A stretch of DNA of 33,153 bases from Rhizobiaceae bacterium (GTDB lineage Bacteria > Pseudomonadota > Alphaproteobacteria > Rhizobiales > Rhizobiaceae), in contig JAMLJD010000049.1 in NCBI GenBank assembly GCA_023953775.1, forward strand, positions 1-33,153. Reading direction: 5' to 3'. Positions 18,536 through 26,452 of the stretch are shown here, one piece after another (the stretch's first letter is position 1; every line of letters starts with the position of its first letter). The notes under the pieces were generated by a model, which made no database searches, was not told where the DNA came from, and saw only the letters and a list, made by a program, of their open reading frames with translations. Position numbers and translations under genes: made by a program.

Positions 18536-19405
18536 TCAGTCTTCCGTCCGGCCGAGAATTTCGGCCAGTGACATTGCAGCACTTCCCGGCTTGAGCGGCT
18601 TCTGCTGCGATGCGTGCGGCGCCCAACCCGACAACCACACGAACGCGAATGTCGCGCGGATACGGCCGTCCGGATCGGCGTATCGCCCGGCATAGATCTC
18701 GGCCGCGCGCAGGAAGAATCGTTTCGACACCGGCCGCCGCGCGCGGTCGGTGAGGATGTTCGTCGCACCCATGGCGCGCAGGTCGCGCAGCAGCGCAAAC
18801 ATGTCGTCGTAGCGCACCGTCACGGTCTCGACGTCGGCGACGGGCAAGGCGAACCCGGCGCGCTGGAGGAGTGCCCCGGCATCGCGTACATCCACGAACG
18901 GGCTGACGCGGGGGCTGGCGCCGCCATAGATCTCCGTCTCGGCCGCCAGGAGGCTGTCACGCAGCTCGGAAAGCGTGCCCTGGCCAGCAAGGGCGCCAAG
19001 AAACAGGCCGTCGGGCCGGAGTGCGCGACGGATCTGGATCAGCAGGCCCGGCACGTCATTCACATCCTGGAGGGCGAGGAGGGACACGGCGAGGTCGAGG
19101 CTTGCGGGCTCGAGCGGCACGGTCTCGGGCTCCGCGACGACCGTATCGTCATCGCCCAGGAATGCGGCGTCGGCTTCTACGCGGATGACGTGATCGACCT
19201 TGCCCGACGCGCGCAGCATCCTGGCCGCGGCATTGGTCGTGCAGAAGACCGTCGCGGCAGTGGGAAAGCGGCGCTCGACGGTCGCCATCCGCTCGCCGAG
19301 ATCGTCGGCGGCACGGTTCATGAGAAAGTCGGCGCCATGAACGCCCTGCGCGAGCGCGCGGCGGCGCCTTTCCGTCAGGAGTACCGTGTCGAAAGTCGGA
19401 TTCAT
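18536..19405 (-). CDS. NDUFAF5-like class I methyltransferase-fold protein (complex I assembly type)
   Basis: The 289-residue protein aligns by eye with human NDUFAF5 (C20orf7), which hydroxylates an arginine of complex I subunit NDUFS7 during assembly. Matching stretches are VNDVPGLLIQIRRALRPDGL, LGALAGQGTLSELRDSL, AETEIYGGASPRVSPFVDV, GALLQRAGF, YDDMFALLRDLRAMG and the C-terminal KPGSAAMSLAEILGR. The glycine-rich SAM motif I expected at about residues 50-62 is degenerate: it reads ATVFCTTNAAARML. Local annotation of such genes is often just SAM-dependent methyltransferase or BioC-like. The ATG at 19405 is used. It is divergent from comF, with 54 bases between, and its stop lies 15 bases from the Flp pilin stop. 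Similarity is clear; the reaction is inferred from the eukaryotic homologue. Confidence 0.85.
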   Translation of the reverse strand: MNPTFDTVLLTERRRRALAQGVHGADFLMNRAADDLGERMATVERRFPTAATVFCTTNAAARMLRASGKVDHVIRVEADAAFLGDDDTVVAEPETVPLEPASLDLAVSLLALQDVNDVPGLLIQIRRALRPDGLFLGALAGQGTLSELRDSLLAAETEIYGGASPRVSPFVDVRDAGALLQRAGFALPVADVETVTVRYDDMFALLRDLRAMGATNILTDRARRPVSKRFFLRAAEIYAGRYADPDGRIRATFAFVWLSGWAPHASQQKPLKPGSAAMSLAEILGRTED

Positions 19406-19459
19406 GGCTAAAAGCCCGGCGTACAGGGACCGGTTTTTGATGCTAAGCTTGCGTCCGGG

Positions 19460-20251
19460 GTGTTGGTGGCCGATCGGATGGGCGAGTTCAAGCGAATTCT
19501 GCACGAGGCGGCACGCTGGCCGTTGGGCCTGCTTCTGCCGAGCATATGCGCCGGCTGCCGCAGGCTCGTCAGCGAACCGGGCACATTGTGCGCGTCGTGC
19601 TGGGGCGAGGTTCGCTTTCTGGAACAGCCATGGTGCGCGGTCCTCGGGACGCCATTCTCGCATGAGATGGGTGACGGCTTTCTGTCCGCCGAGGCGATCG
19701 CCAACCCGCCGCCCTTCGACCGGCTGCGCTCGGCCGTCGCCTATACTGGGGTGGCGCGGCGCATGGTACAGAACCTGAAATATCGCGATCGCACGGACCT
19801 TGGCCCCTGGATGGCGCGCTGGATGCTCAGGGCCGGCGCTGAACTCATTGCGACCGCGGACGTCGTGGTGCCGGTGCCGCTGCACCGCGTCCGGTTCCTG
19901 CGCCGCAGTTTCAACCAGTCGGCGGAACTTGCCCGGGCAGTCGCGCGCAAGGCCAACATCGCTTTCGAGCCGGGCGCGGTGGTGCGGTCCCGCCCGACGC
20001 GACAGCAGGTGGGACTGGGCGCATCGGAGCGCGCGGCGAACGTCCGTGGAGCCTTCACCGTGCCGGAAGAGGCCGATATCATCGTGCGCGGGCGCAGCGT
20101 GCTGCTCGTCGACGACGTCTACACTTCCGGCGCCACGGTTTCGGCGGTGACGCGGGCCTTGAAACGCCGTGGCGCGGCCCGGGTCGACGTGCTGACCTTC
20201 GCACGCGTCATGCCGGGGGACTTCCAGCGCGAGCCCGGCATGCCTATATAG
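19460..20251 (+). CDS. ComF family protein (phosphoribosyltransferase-like)
   Basis: The 263-residue protein has the ComF layout. An N-terminal zinc finger (CAGC at 30-33 and CASC at 44-47) is followed by a type I phosphoribosyltransferase domain with the PRPP-binding loop VLLVDDVYTSGAT at about 214-226. Other matches are VVVPVPLHRVRFLRRSFNQS and RPTRQQVGLGASERAANV. ComF is needed for late DNA uptake steps in competent bacteria, and members are also found in bacteria not known to be competent; the enzymatic role is unsettled. No other competence gene is nearby. The start is the GTG at 19460, or the ATG at 19478 six codons on; neither has a strong Shine-Dalgarno. Glutaredoxin follows 25 bases downstream. 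Confidence 0.9.
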   Translation: MLVADRMGEFKRILHEAARWPLGLLLPSICAGCRRLVSEPGTLCASCWGEVRFLEQPWCAVLGTPFSHEMGDGFLSAEAIANPPPFDRLRSAVAYTGVARRMVQNLKYRDRTDLGPWMARWMLRAGAELIATADVVVPVPLHRVRFLRRSFNQSAELARAVARKANIAFEPGAVVRSRPTRQQVGLGASERAANVRGAFTVPEEADIIVRGRSVLLVDDVYTSGATVSAVTRALKRRGAARVDVLTFARVMPGDFQREPGMPI

Positions 20252-20276
20252 GCAGCTCCAGCTTTCCGGTGGCGAT

Positions 20277-20543
20277 ATGGTTGATGTCACGATCTACACA
20301 CGCATGATGTGCGGCTATTGCGCGGCCGCGAAGCGGCTGCTTGACCGCAAGGGCGTCAGCTACACCGAGCACGACGCCAGCTTTTCGCCCGAACTGCGGC
20401 AGGAGATGATCCAGCGCGCAAACGGGCGATCGACGTTTCCGCAGATCTTCATCGGGCAGACCCATGTCGGCGGCTCGGACGAGCTGCATCAGCTCGAATC
20501 GGACGGCAGGCTGGACGCCCTGCTTGAAGGAGGCGCGTCATGA
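20277..20543 (+). CDS. grxC: glutaredoxin 3 (GrxC)
   Basis: This is an 88-residue dithiol glutaredoxin that uses glutathione to reduce disulfides and mixed disulfides. The active site is CGYC (Cys12, Cys15) in YTRMMCGYCAAAKRLLDRKG. The cis-proline glutathione-binding segment is STFPQIFIG, and HVGGSDEL completes the binding site. The length and the MVDVTIYTRMMC start fit GrxC. Its last bases overlap the start of the nitrilase gene (ATGA), so the two are translationally coupled. The upstream comF stop is 25 bases away. I see no strong Shine-Dalgarno; GGTGG lies shortly upstream. Confidence 0.95.
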   Translation: MVDVTIYTRMMCGYCAAAKRLLDRKGVSYTEHDASFSPELRQEMIQRANGRSTFPQIFIGQTHVGGSDELHQLESDGRLDALLEGGAS

Positions 20544-21406
20544 GCCGTATCACCGTTGCCGCCGTGCAGATGCGCTCGACCATGGATCCGGCGCGCAATC
20601 TGCGCGATTTCGAGGCGCTGGTGCGCCAGGCGGCCGGCAAGGGCGCGCGCTACATCCAGTCGCCGGAAATGACCGGCGCCCTGGTGCGCGACCGCAAACT
20701 GCTGATGCAACTGATCAAACCCGCAGAGAGCGATCCGCTGGTCGCCCGCGCGGCGGCACTTGCCGCAGAGCTCGGTATCCATCTCCATATCGGCTCGACG
20801 GCGATCGCCCGACCCGACGGCAAGGTGGCCAATCGCGCCTTCGTGTTCGGTCCCGATGGCGGGCTTATCGCGACCTACGACAAGATTCACATGTTCGACG
20901 TCGACCTCGACAATGGCGAGAGCTGGCGGGAATCCGCGACCTACGAGCCGGGCCGGGAGGCGGTCGTCGCCAACCTGCCATTCGGCCGGATGGGTCTCGC
21001 CGTCTGCTACGACCTGCGGTTTCCGCAGCTCTTCCGCGAGGAAGCGCTGGCCGGCGGCGAGATGCTGACGGTGCCGGCTGCGTTCACGCGCCAGACCGGA
21101 GAAGCGCATTGGCACGTTCTCCTGCGTGCGCGGGCGATCGAGAACGGCGCCTTCGTCGTTGCCGCCGCGCAGGGCGGAAAGCACGAGGACGGCCGTGAAA
21201 CCTACGGCCACTCGCTGATCGCCGATCCATGGGGCGCGGTCGTCGCCGAGGCCGACCACGACGAGCCCGGTGTGGTGGTTGCGGAGATCGATCTGGCGGC
21301 CTCCGCGGCGGCGCGCGGCAAGGTGCCGAATCTCAGGAACGCGCGGGAGTTCGGCCTCCGGCTTGCCGACGCCAGCGCCGGAGACGGCCGCCGGAAGGCA
21401 TCATGA
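20540..21406 (+). CDS. nitrilase-superfamily amidase, Nit1/Nit2-like (deaminated glutathione amidase type)
   Basis: This 288-residue carbon-nitrogen hydrolase has the catalytic triad Glu43 (QSPEMTG), Lys115 (YDKIHMFD) and Cys156 (LAVCYDLRFPQLF). The motif VDLDNGESWRES and the GKVPNLRNAREFGL end are typical of the Nit branch. Family members in bacteria, yeast and mammals hydrolyse deaminated glutathione, a damaged by-product of transaminases, or omega-amides such as alpha-ketoglutaramate. The gene starts inside the last codons of grxC, with GGAGG five bases before the ATG, and its stop overlaps the DUF1178 start. Linkage to a glutaredoxin makes the glutathione-repair reading attractive, but substrate assignment is inference. 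Confidence 0.88.
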   Translation: MSRITVAAVQMRSTMDPARNLRDFEALVRQAAGKGARYIQSPEMTGALVRDRKLLMQLIKPAESDPLVARAAALAAELGIHLHIGSTAIARPDGKVANRAFVFGPDGGLIATYDKIHMFDVDLDNGESWRESATYEPGREAVVANLPFGRMGLAVCYDLRFPQLFREEALAGGEMLTVPAAFTRQTGEAHWHVLLRARAIENGAFVVAAAQGGKHEDGRETYGHSLIADPWGAVVAEADHDEPGVVVAEIDLAASAAARGKVPNLRNAREFGLRLADASAGDGRRKAS

Positions 21407-21828
21407 TCAGCTTCTCGATCGTCTGCGAGAACGACCATGATTTCGAGGCGTGGTTTCGCAACGGCGACGATTTCGACGCGCAGAGAAGGCGCAAGCTGAT
21501 CGCCTGCCCGGCCTGCGGGTCGACCAAGGTCGAGAAAGCGCTGATGGCGCCTGCCGTGTCGACAGGGCGCCGCAAGGAGAAGATGGCGCTGGCGATCGGC
21601 ACCGAACAGCGCAAGGCGATGGCTAAGCTCAAGGAGCTGACCGAGAAGCTGAAGCAGGGCGCGGATTATGTCGGCGACAAGTTCGCCGACGAGGCGCGCA
21701 AGATCCATTTCGGCGAAACCGAAGCGCGGGGCATCTATGGCGAGGCCACCGTGGACGAGGCCCGGAGCCTGCACGAGGACGGCGTGGAATTCCTGCCGTT
21801 GCCCAACATTCCCGACGAGCAGAACTGA
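21403..21828 (+). CDS. DUF1178 family protein (zinc-ribbon-like)
   Basis: This is a 141-residue protein of the DUF1178 family, common in alpha- and betaproteobacteria and without a known function. The N-terminus looks like a small zinc ribbon: Cys8 and His12 in CENDHDFEAWF, and Cys35 and Cys38 in ACPACGSTKVEKALMAPAVS. A lysine-rich helical middle (RKEKMALAIGTEQRKAMAKL) follows. The tail ARKIHFGETEARGIYGEATVDEARSLHEDG is the most conserved signature. It overlaps the nitrilase stop (ATGA) and closes the grxC-nit-DUF1178 operon. Six-base inverted arms GCCGGA/TCCGGC at 21832-21850 sit between it and the convergent ubiG stop but lack a T-run. Confidence 0.88.
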   Translation: MISFSIVCENDHDFEAWFRNGDDFDAQRRRKLIACPACGSTKVEKALMAPAVSTGRRKEKMALAIGTEQRKAMAKLKELTEKLKQGADYVGDKFADEARKIHFGETEARGIYGEATVDEARSLHEDGVEFLPLPNIPDEQN

Positions 21829-21837
21829 GCGGCCGGA

Positions 21838-22593
21838 TCAGCCGTCCGGCGTACCGTTCGTTGCCAGCACCATGTAATTGACATCCATGTCGCGCGATTT
21901 CTGCCAGCGGTCGGCGAGCGGATTGTAGATCACGCCGGTACGGTCGACGATCGACAGGCCGGCAGCGCCGAGCGATTTCTCGAGCTCGTCCGGCCGCACC
22001 AGCTTGTTGAACTGGTGGGTTCCGCGCGGCAGCCAGCGCAGCACGTATTCGGCGCCGATGATGGCCAGGCAGAGCGCTTTCAGCGTCCGGTTGATGGTGG
22101 CGACGAAGATCAGCCCGCCGGGCTTCAGCATTTCGGCGCATTTTGCGATCAAGAGGTCGACGTCGGCGACGTGCTCGATCACCTCCATGTTGAGAATGAC
22201 GTCGAATTTCTCGCCCTGGTCGGCAAGGTCCTCGGCCGTGGTGGCGCGATAGTCGATCCTGACGCCGCTTTCAGCCGCATGAAGCCGGGCGACTTCGATA
22301 TTGGTCTCAGAGGCATCGGCGCCGACGATCGTGGCTCCCAGCCGCGCCATCGGCTCACACAACAGGCCGCCGCCGCAGCCGATATCGAGAATCCGCAGCT
22401 TTTCGAACGGCTTCGCAGCTCGCGGATCGCGCCCGAAATGCTCGGCGACCTTGTCGCGGATATAGGCCAGGCGGACCGGATTGAACTTGTGCAGCGGCCG
22501 GAACTTGCCGTTCGGATTCCACCATTCGGCCGCCAGGGCGGAGAAGTGCTCGATTTCGCGATCGTCGATGGTCGTTCGTCGGGCTTCGGGCAT
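21838..22593 (-). CDS. ubiG: UbiG O-methyltransferase (ubiquinone synthesis)
   Basis: UbiG makes both O-methylations in ubiquinone biosynthesis: 2-polyprenyl-6-hydroxyphenol and 3-demethylubiquinol. The 251-residue protein contains the family start [23 protein letters not shown], motif [15 protein letters not shown] (about 68-81), then [21 protein letters not shown] and [16 protein letters not shown] segment near the C-terminus ([15 protein letters not shown]) is the UbiG membrane-interaction region. The ATG at 22593 is chosen because GAGGAG lies nine bases upstream and the protein then starts like homologues; in-frame codons further up are rejected. It is divergent from lysC, with 222 bases between, and convergent with DUF1178. 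Confidence 0.96.
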   Translation of the reverse strand: MPEARRTTIDDREIEHFSALAAEWWNPNGKFRPLHKFNPVRLAYIRDKVAEHFGRDPRAAKPFEKLRILDIGCGGGLLCEPMARLGATIVGADASETNIEVARLHAAESGVRIDYRATTAEDLADQGEKFDVILNMEVIEHVADVDLLIAKCAEMLKPGGLIFVATINRTLKALCLAIIGAEYVLRWLPRGTHQFNKLVRPDELEKSLGAAGLSIVDRTGVIYNPLADRWQKSRDMDVNYMVLATNGTPDG

Positions 22594-22815
22594 GTCGGTG
22601 GTCTCCTCTCGCAGGCCCATCAAGTCGGGTGGCACGGCAAGATTGTCAAGCCGGGAAGGGGAGCCGAACCGGAGGCAAACGCCCCCGCTAGCTTGCGGAA
22701 ACGCCACGCTTTGGCTAAGGAAGCCGCGGTTTCGCCCGCTCCGGGGCGGGACATCATTTTTTCAATCCGTCGAAGCCTCCGCAGGCTGCATCCGCTTTCG
22801 GGACATTCCCAGCTC

Positions 22816-24090
22816 ATGGCGCGCATCGTGATGAAATTCGGCGGGACGTCCGTCGCCGATCTTGACCGCATCCACAATGTGGCGCGTCACGTCAAACGCG
22901 AGGTCGATGCCGGCCACGAAGTTGCGGTGGTCGTGTCGGCGATGGCCGGCAAGACCAACGAGCTGGTCGGCTGGGTGCAGAACATGCCCAAGGTCGCAGG
23001 CTCCAACGCCCCGTTCTTCGATGCCCGCGAGTACGACGCGGTCGTGGCGTCCGGCGAGCAGGTGAGCAGCGGCCTCCTGGCGATCGCGCTGCAGTCGATG
23101 GGCGTCCACGCGCGGTCCTGGCAGGGCTGGCAGATCCCGATCAGGACCGACAACGCCCACGGCGCCGCGCGCATCAGCGACATCGACGGCAGTTTCCTGA
23201 TCAAGCGCTTCGGCGAGGGGCAGGTGGCGGTGATCGCGGGGTTCCAGGGCATCGCGCCCGACCACCGGATCGCGACGCTGGGGCGCGGCGGATCGGACAC
23301 CAGCGCGGTGGCCATCGCGGCCGCTGTGAAGGCGGATCGCTGCGACATCTACACCGATGTCGACGGCGTCTACACGACCGACCCGCGGATCGAGCCGAAA
23401 GCCCGCCGGCTCGCCAAGATTTCGTTCGAGGAAATGCTCGAAATGGCCTCGCTGGGGGCCAAGGTGCTGCAAGTGCGCTCGGTGGAGCTCGCCATGGTGC
23501 ACCGCGTGAGGACATTCGTGCGATCCTCGTTCGAGGATCCGGACGCGCCGGGAATGGGGGATTTCGACAATCCGCCCGGTACACTCATTTGCGACGAGGA
23601 TGAGATCGTGGAACAGCAGGTCGTCACCGGTATCGCCTATGCCAAGGACGAGGCGCAGATTTCGTTGCGTCGCGTCGCCGACCGTCCCGGCGTGGCCGGC
23701 GGAATTTTCGGGCCGCTGGCGGAGGCCAACATCAATGTCGACATGATCGTCCAGAACATCTCGGAGGACGGTTCGCGCACCGACATGACCTTCACCGTGC
23801 CGTCGGGCGATCTCGACAAGGCGCTGGCCGTGCTCGACAAGATCCGCGAGACGATCGGTTTCGACGTCGTGCAGTCGGAAGCGGGCATGTCGAAGGTCTC
23901 GGTGATCGGCATCGGCATGCGCAGCCATGCCGGCGTCGCGGCGACGGCCTTCAAGGCGCTCGCCGAACGCGGCATCAACATCCGCGCGATCACGACGTCC
24001 GAGATCAAGATCTCGATCCTGATCGATGGTCCCTATACCGAACTCGCGGTTCGGACTTTGCATTCCGTCTACGGTCTGGATAAGCAGTAG
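22816..24090 (+). CDS. lysC: aspartate kinase (LysC)
   Basis: Aspartokinase phosphorylates aspartate, the first step to lysine, threonine, methionine and diaminopimelate. The 424-residue length matches monofunctional alphaproteobacterial enzymes. Motifs are KFGGTSV (Lys7 onward), VVVSAMAGKTNELV, AGFQGIAPDHRIATLGRGGSDTSA and DIYTDVDGVYTTDPR. Two C-terminal ACT domains follow (GVAGGIFGPLAEANINVDMI and GVAATAFKALAERGINIRAI), so feedback inhibition by lysine or threonine is likely. The ATG at 22816 begins MARIVMKFGG, the usual start. No Shine-Dalgarno is evident. The 222-base upstream gap carries a hairpin and T-run. ptsP begins 76 bases downstream; the two are neighbours in other Rhizobiales. 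Confidence 0.97.
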   Translation: MARIVMKFGGTSVADLDRIHNVARHVKREVDAGHEVAVVVSAMAGKTNELVGWVQNMPKVAGSNAPFFDAREYDAVVASGEQVSSGLLAIALQSMGVHARSWQGWQIPIRTDNAHGAARISDIDGSFLIKRFGEGQVAVIAGFQGIAPDHRIATLGRGGSDTSAVAIAAAVKADRCDIYTDVDGVYTTDPRIEPKARRLAKISFEEMLEMASLGAKVLQVRSVELAMVHRVRTFVRSSFEDPDAPGMGDFDNPPGTLICDEDEIVEQQVVTGIAYAKDEAQISLRRVADRPGVAGGIFGPLAEANINVDMIVQNISEDGSRTDMTFTVPSGDLDKALAVLDKIRETIGFDVVQSEAGMSKVSVIGIGMRSHAGVAATAFKALAERGINIRAITTSEIKISILIDGPYTELAVRTLHSVYGLDKQ

Positions 24091-24166
24091 ACCTGAACTC
24101 ATTCACCCCCGGCCGAAACGGCGTCGCGCAAGCGGTGCCGTGGCAGACCGTTGGAGCGATGACCCG

Positions 24167-26437
24167 ATGCGAACCATGACAGCCGGCCCGCGCGTGCTCC
24201 TGAAGCGTCTGCGCGAGCTAATGGCCGAGGCGCTGGAGCCCCAGGAGAGGCTCGACCGGATCGTGCGCGAGATCGCGCAGAACATGGTCGCGGAAGTGTG
24301 TTCGCTCTATGTGCTGCGGGCCGATTCGATGCTCGAGCTGTACGCGACTGAAGGCCTCAACCCCGGCGCCGTGCACCTGGCGCAGCTGCGGCTCGGCCAG
24401 GGTCTCGTCGGTTCGATCGCGGCAAGCGCGCGCGCCCTGAACCTGTCCGACGCGCAGAAGCATCCCGCCTTCGCCTACCTTCCGGAGACCGGCGAGGAAA
24501 TCTACCACTCCTTCCTTGGCGTTCCGGTCCTGAGGGCCGGCCGCACGCTCGGCGTGCTCGTGGTGCAGAACCGCACCATGCGCCACTATCGCGACGACGA
24601 GGTCGAGGCGCTGGAAACCACGGCGATGGTGATCGCCGAGATGATCGCCACGGGCGACCTGCAGAGGCTGACCAGGCCGGGGCTCGAACTCGACCTGAGG
24701 CGGCCGGTCAGTTTCGGCGGACTGCCGTTCAACGACGGCGTCGGGCTCGGCCACGTGGTGCTGCACGAGCCGCGCATCGTCGTCACCAACCTGTTCAACG
24801 AGGACAGCGACCAGGAACTCGCGCGGCTCGAGGATGCGCTGGGCTTCCTGCGGCTGTCGATCGACGACATGCTGTCGCGCCGCGACGTGGCCGCGGAGGG
24901 CGAACACCGCGCCGTCCTCGAAGCCTACCGCATGTTCGCCAACGATCGCGGCTGGGTGCGCCGGCTCGAAGAGGCCGTCCGCAACGGCCTGACGGCAGAG
25001 GCCGCGGTGGAGAAGGTCCAGAGCGACATGCGGGCGCGCATGATGCACATGACCGACCCTTATCTGCGCGAGCGAATGAGCGATTTCGACGATCTCGCCA
25101 ACCGCCTGCTGCGGCAGCTGATGGGGCGCGGTCCCGAATCGATCGCCGAATCGCTGCCCAAGGACGCGATCATCGTCGCGCGTTCGATGGGCGCGGCGGA
25201 ACTGCTCGACTATCCGCGTGACCGGCTGCGCGGCCTGGTGCTCGAGGAAGGATCGGTGACGAGCCACGTGGTGATCGTCGCCCGAGCGATCGGCCTGCCT
25301 GTGGCAGGGCAGATGAAGGGCGCCGTCTCCATGTCGGAGAACGGCGACGCGATCATCGTCGATGGCGACGAGGGGCGCATCCATCTCAGGCCGCAATCGG
25401 ACGTAGAGGCCGCCTATGTCGAGAAGGTGCGCTTCCGTGCGCGGCGGCAGGAGCTCTACCGCGAACTGCGCGACAAGCCCTCGCGGACGGCTGACGGCGT
25501 CGCGATCGATCTGCTGATGAATGCCGGGCTGGCGGTCGACCTGCCGCAGCTTGCCGAAGCGGGCGCCGCCGGGATCGGCCTGTTCCGCACCGAGCTGCAG
25601 TTCATGGTGGCGGCGACGTTCCCGCGGGCCGAGGCGCAGGAACAGCTCTACCGCGACGTGCTCGACGCGGCGCGCGACAAGCCGGTGACCTTCCGTACGA
25701 TCGACATCGGCGGCGACAAGGTGCTGCCCTATTTCCGTGGCGCGGTCCAGGAGGAGAACCCGGCGCTGGGCTGGCGCGCGATCCGCCTGACGCTCGACCG
25801 CCCGGGCCTGCTGCGCACCCAGATACGCGCACTGCTGAAGGCGGCGGGCGGGCGCGAACTCAGGCTGATGCTGCCGATGGTCACCGAGATCGGCGAGATA
25901 CGCCAGGCCCGCGACATCATCGACCGCGAGGTGCGGCACCTGTCGCGCTTCGCGCATCATCTTCCGACCCGACTGAAGATTGGCGCGATGGTCGAGGTGC
26001 CGGCGCTGCTGTGGCAGCTCGGCGAGTTGATGAAGGCGGTGGATTTCGTCTCGGTAGGCTCGAACGACCTGTTCCAGTTCGTCATGGCGGCCGACCGCGG
26101 CAATTCGCGGATCGGCGATCGCTTCGATCCGATCTCTGTGCCGTTCATGCGCGTCCTGAAGTCCATCGCGGATGCCGGCCGAGCCTCCGAAACGCCGGTT
26201 ACGCTGTGCGGCGAACTCGCCGGCAGGCCGATCAGCGCGATGGCGCTCCTGGCGATCGGCTACCGCTCGATCTCAATGCCGCCGGCCGCGATCGGTCCGG
26301 TGAAGGCGATGATGACGGAACTTGATCTCGCAAAGCTGCAGGCCGTCATGGACGATGCCCTGAGGGATGGCGGCGCGGAGATCGATCTCCGGGCCCGGCT
26401 CCATGCCTTCGCCGAAGAAAACAACATTCCCCTCTAA
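24167..26437 (+). CDS. ptsP: PtsP, enzyme I of the nitrogen phosphotransferase system
   Basis: EI-Ntr takes phosphate from phosphoenolpyruvate and passes it to NPr and EIIA-Ntr, a regulatory chain linked to nitrogen and potassium control. The 756 residues show an N-terminal GAF domain (about 20-165, RIVREIAQNMVAEVCSLYVL, HSFLGVPVLRAGRTLGVLVV), which is diagnostic of PtsP versus sugar-PTS enzyme I. The phosphohistidine domain has GSVTSHVVIVARA with His367 as the phosphorylated residue. The PEP-binding barrel carries IGLFRTELQFM, MVEVPALLWQLGEL, FVSVGSNDLFQFVMAADRGN and the catalytic cysteine in TLCGELAG. I use the ATG at 24167 with GGAG upstream; the open frame back to 24026 overlaps lysC out of phase and is not used. 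prfA follows 15 bases later. Confidence 0.95.
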   Translation: MRTMTAGPRVLLKRLRELMAEALEPQERLDRIVREIAQNMVAEVCSLYVLRADSMLELYATEGLNPGAVHLAQLRLGQGLVGSIAASARALNLSDAQKHPAFAYLPETGEEIYHSFLGVPVLRAGRTLGVLVVQNRTMRHYRDDEVEALETTAMVIAEMIATGDLQRLTRPGLELDLRRPVSFGGLPFNDGVGLGHVVLHEPRIVVTNLFNEDSDQELARLEDALGFLRLSIDDMLSRRDVAAEGEHRAVLEAYRMFANDRGWVRRLEEAVRNGLTAEAAVEKVQSDMRARMMHMTDPYLRERMSDFDDLANRLLRQLMGRGPESIAESLPKDAIIVARSMGAAELLDYPRDRLRGLVLEEGSVTSHVVIVARAIGLPVAGQMKGAVSMSENGDAIIVDGDEGRIHLRPQSDVEAAYVEKVRFRARRQELYRELRDKPSRTADGVAIDLLMNAGLAVDLPQLAEAGAAGIGLFRTELQFMVAATFPRAEAQEQLYRDVLDAARDKPVTFRTIDIGGDKVLPYFRGAVQEENPALGWRAIRLTLDRPGLLRTQIRALLKAAGGRELRLMLPMVTEIGEIRQARDIIDREVRHLSRFAHHLPTRLKIGAMVEVPALLWQLGELMKAVDFVSVGSNDLFQFVMAADRGNSRIGDRFDPISVPFMRVLKSIADAGRASETPVTLCGELAGRPISAMALLAIGYRSISMPPAAIGPVKAMMTELDLAKLQAVMDDALRDGGAEIDLRARLHAFAEENNIPL

Positions 26438-26452
26438 TCGAAGTCTGCCGCC

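Noticed and set aside
22015..22815. N-terminal extension of aspartokinase to 691 residues
   Set aside because: It covers antisense ubiG sequence and the divergent promoter region; aspartokinases begin at MARIVMKFGG.
22594..22815. Lysine riboswitch in front of lysC
   Set aside because: The conserved lysine riboswitch core is not recognisable, and I know of no alphaproteobacterial example.
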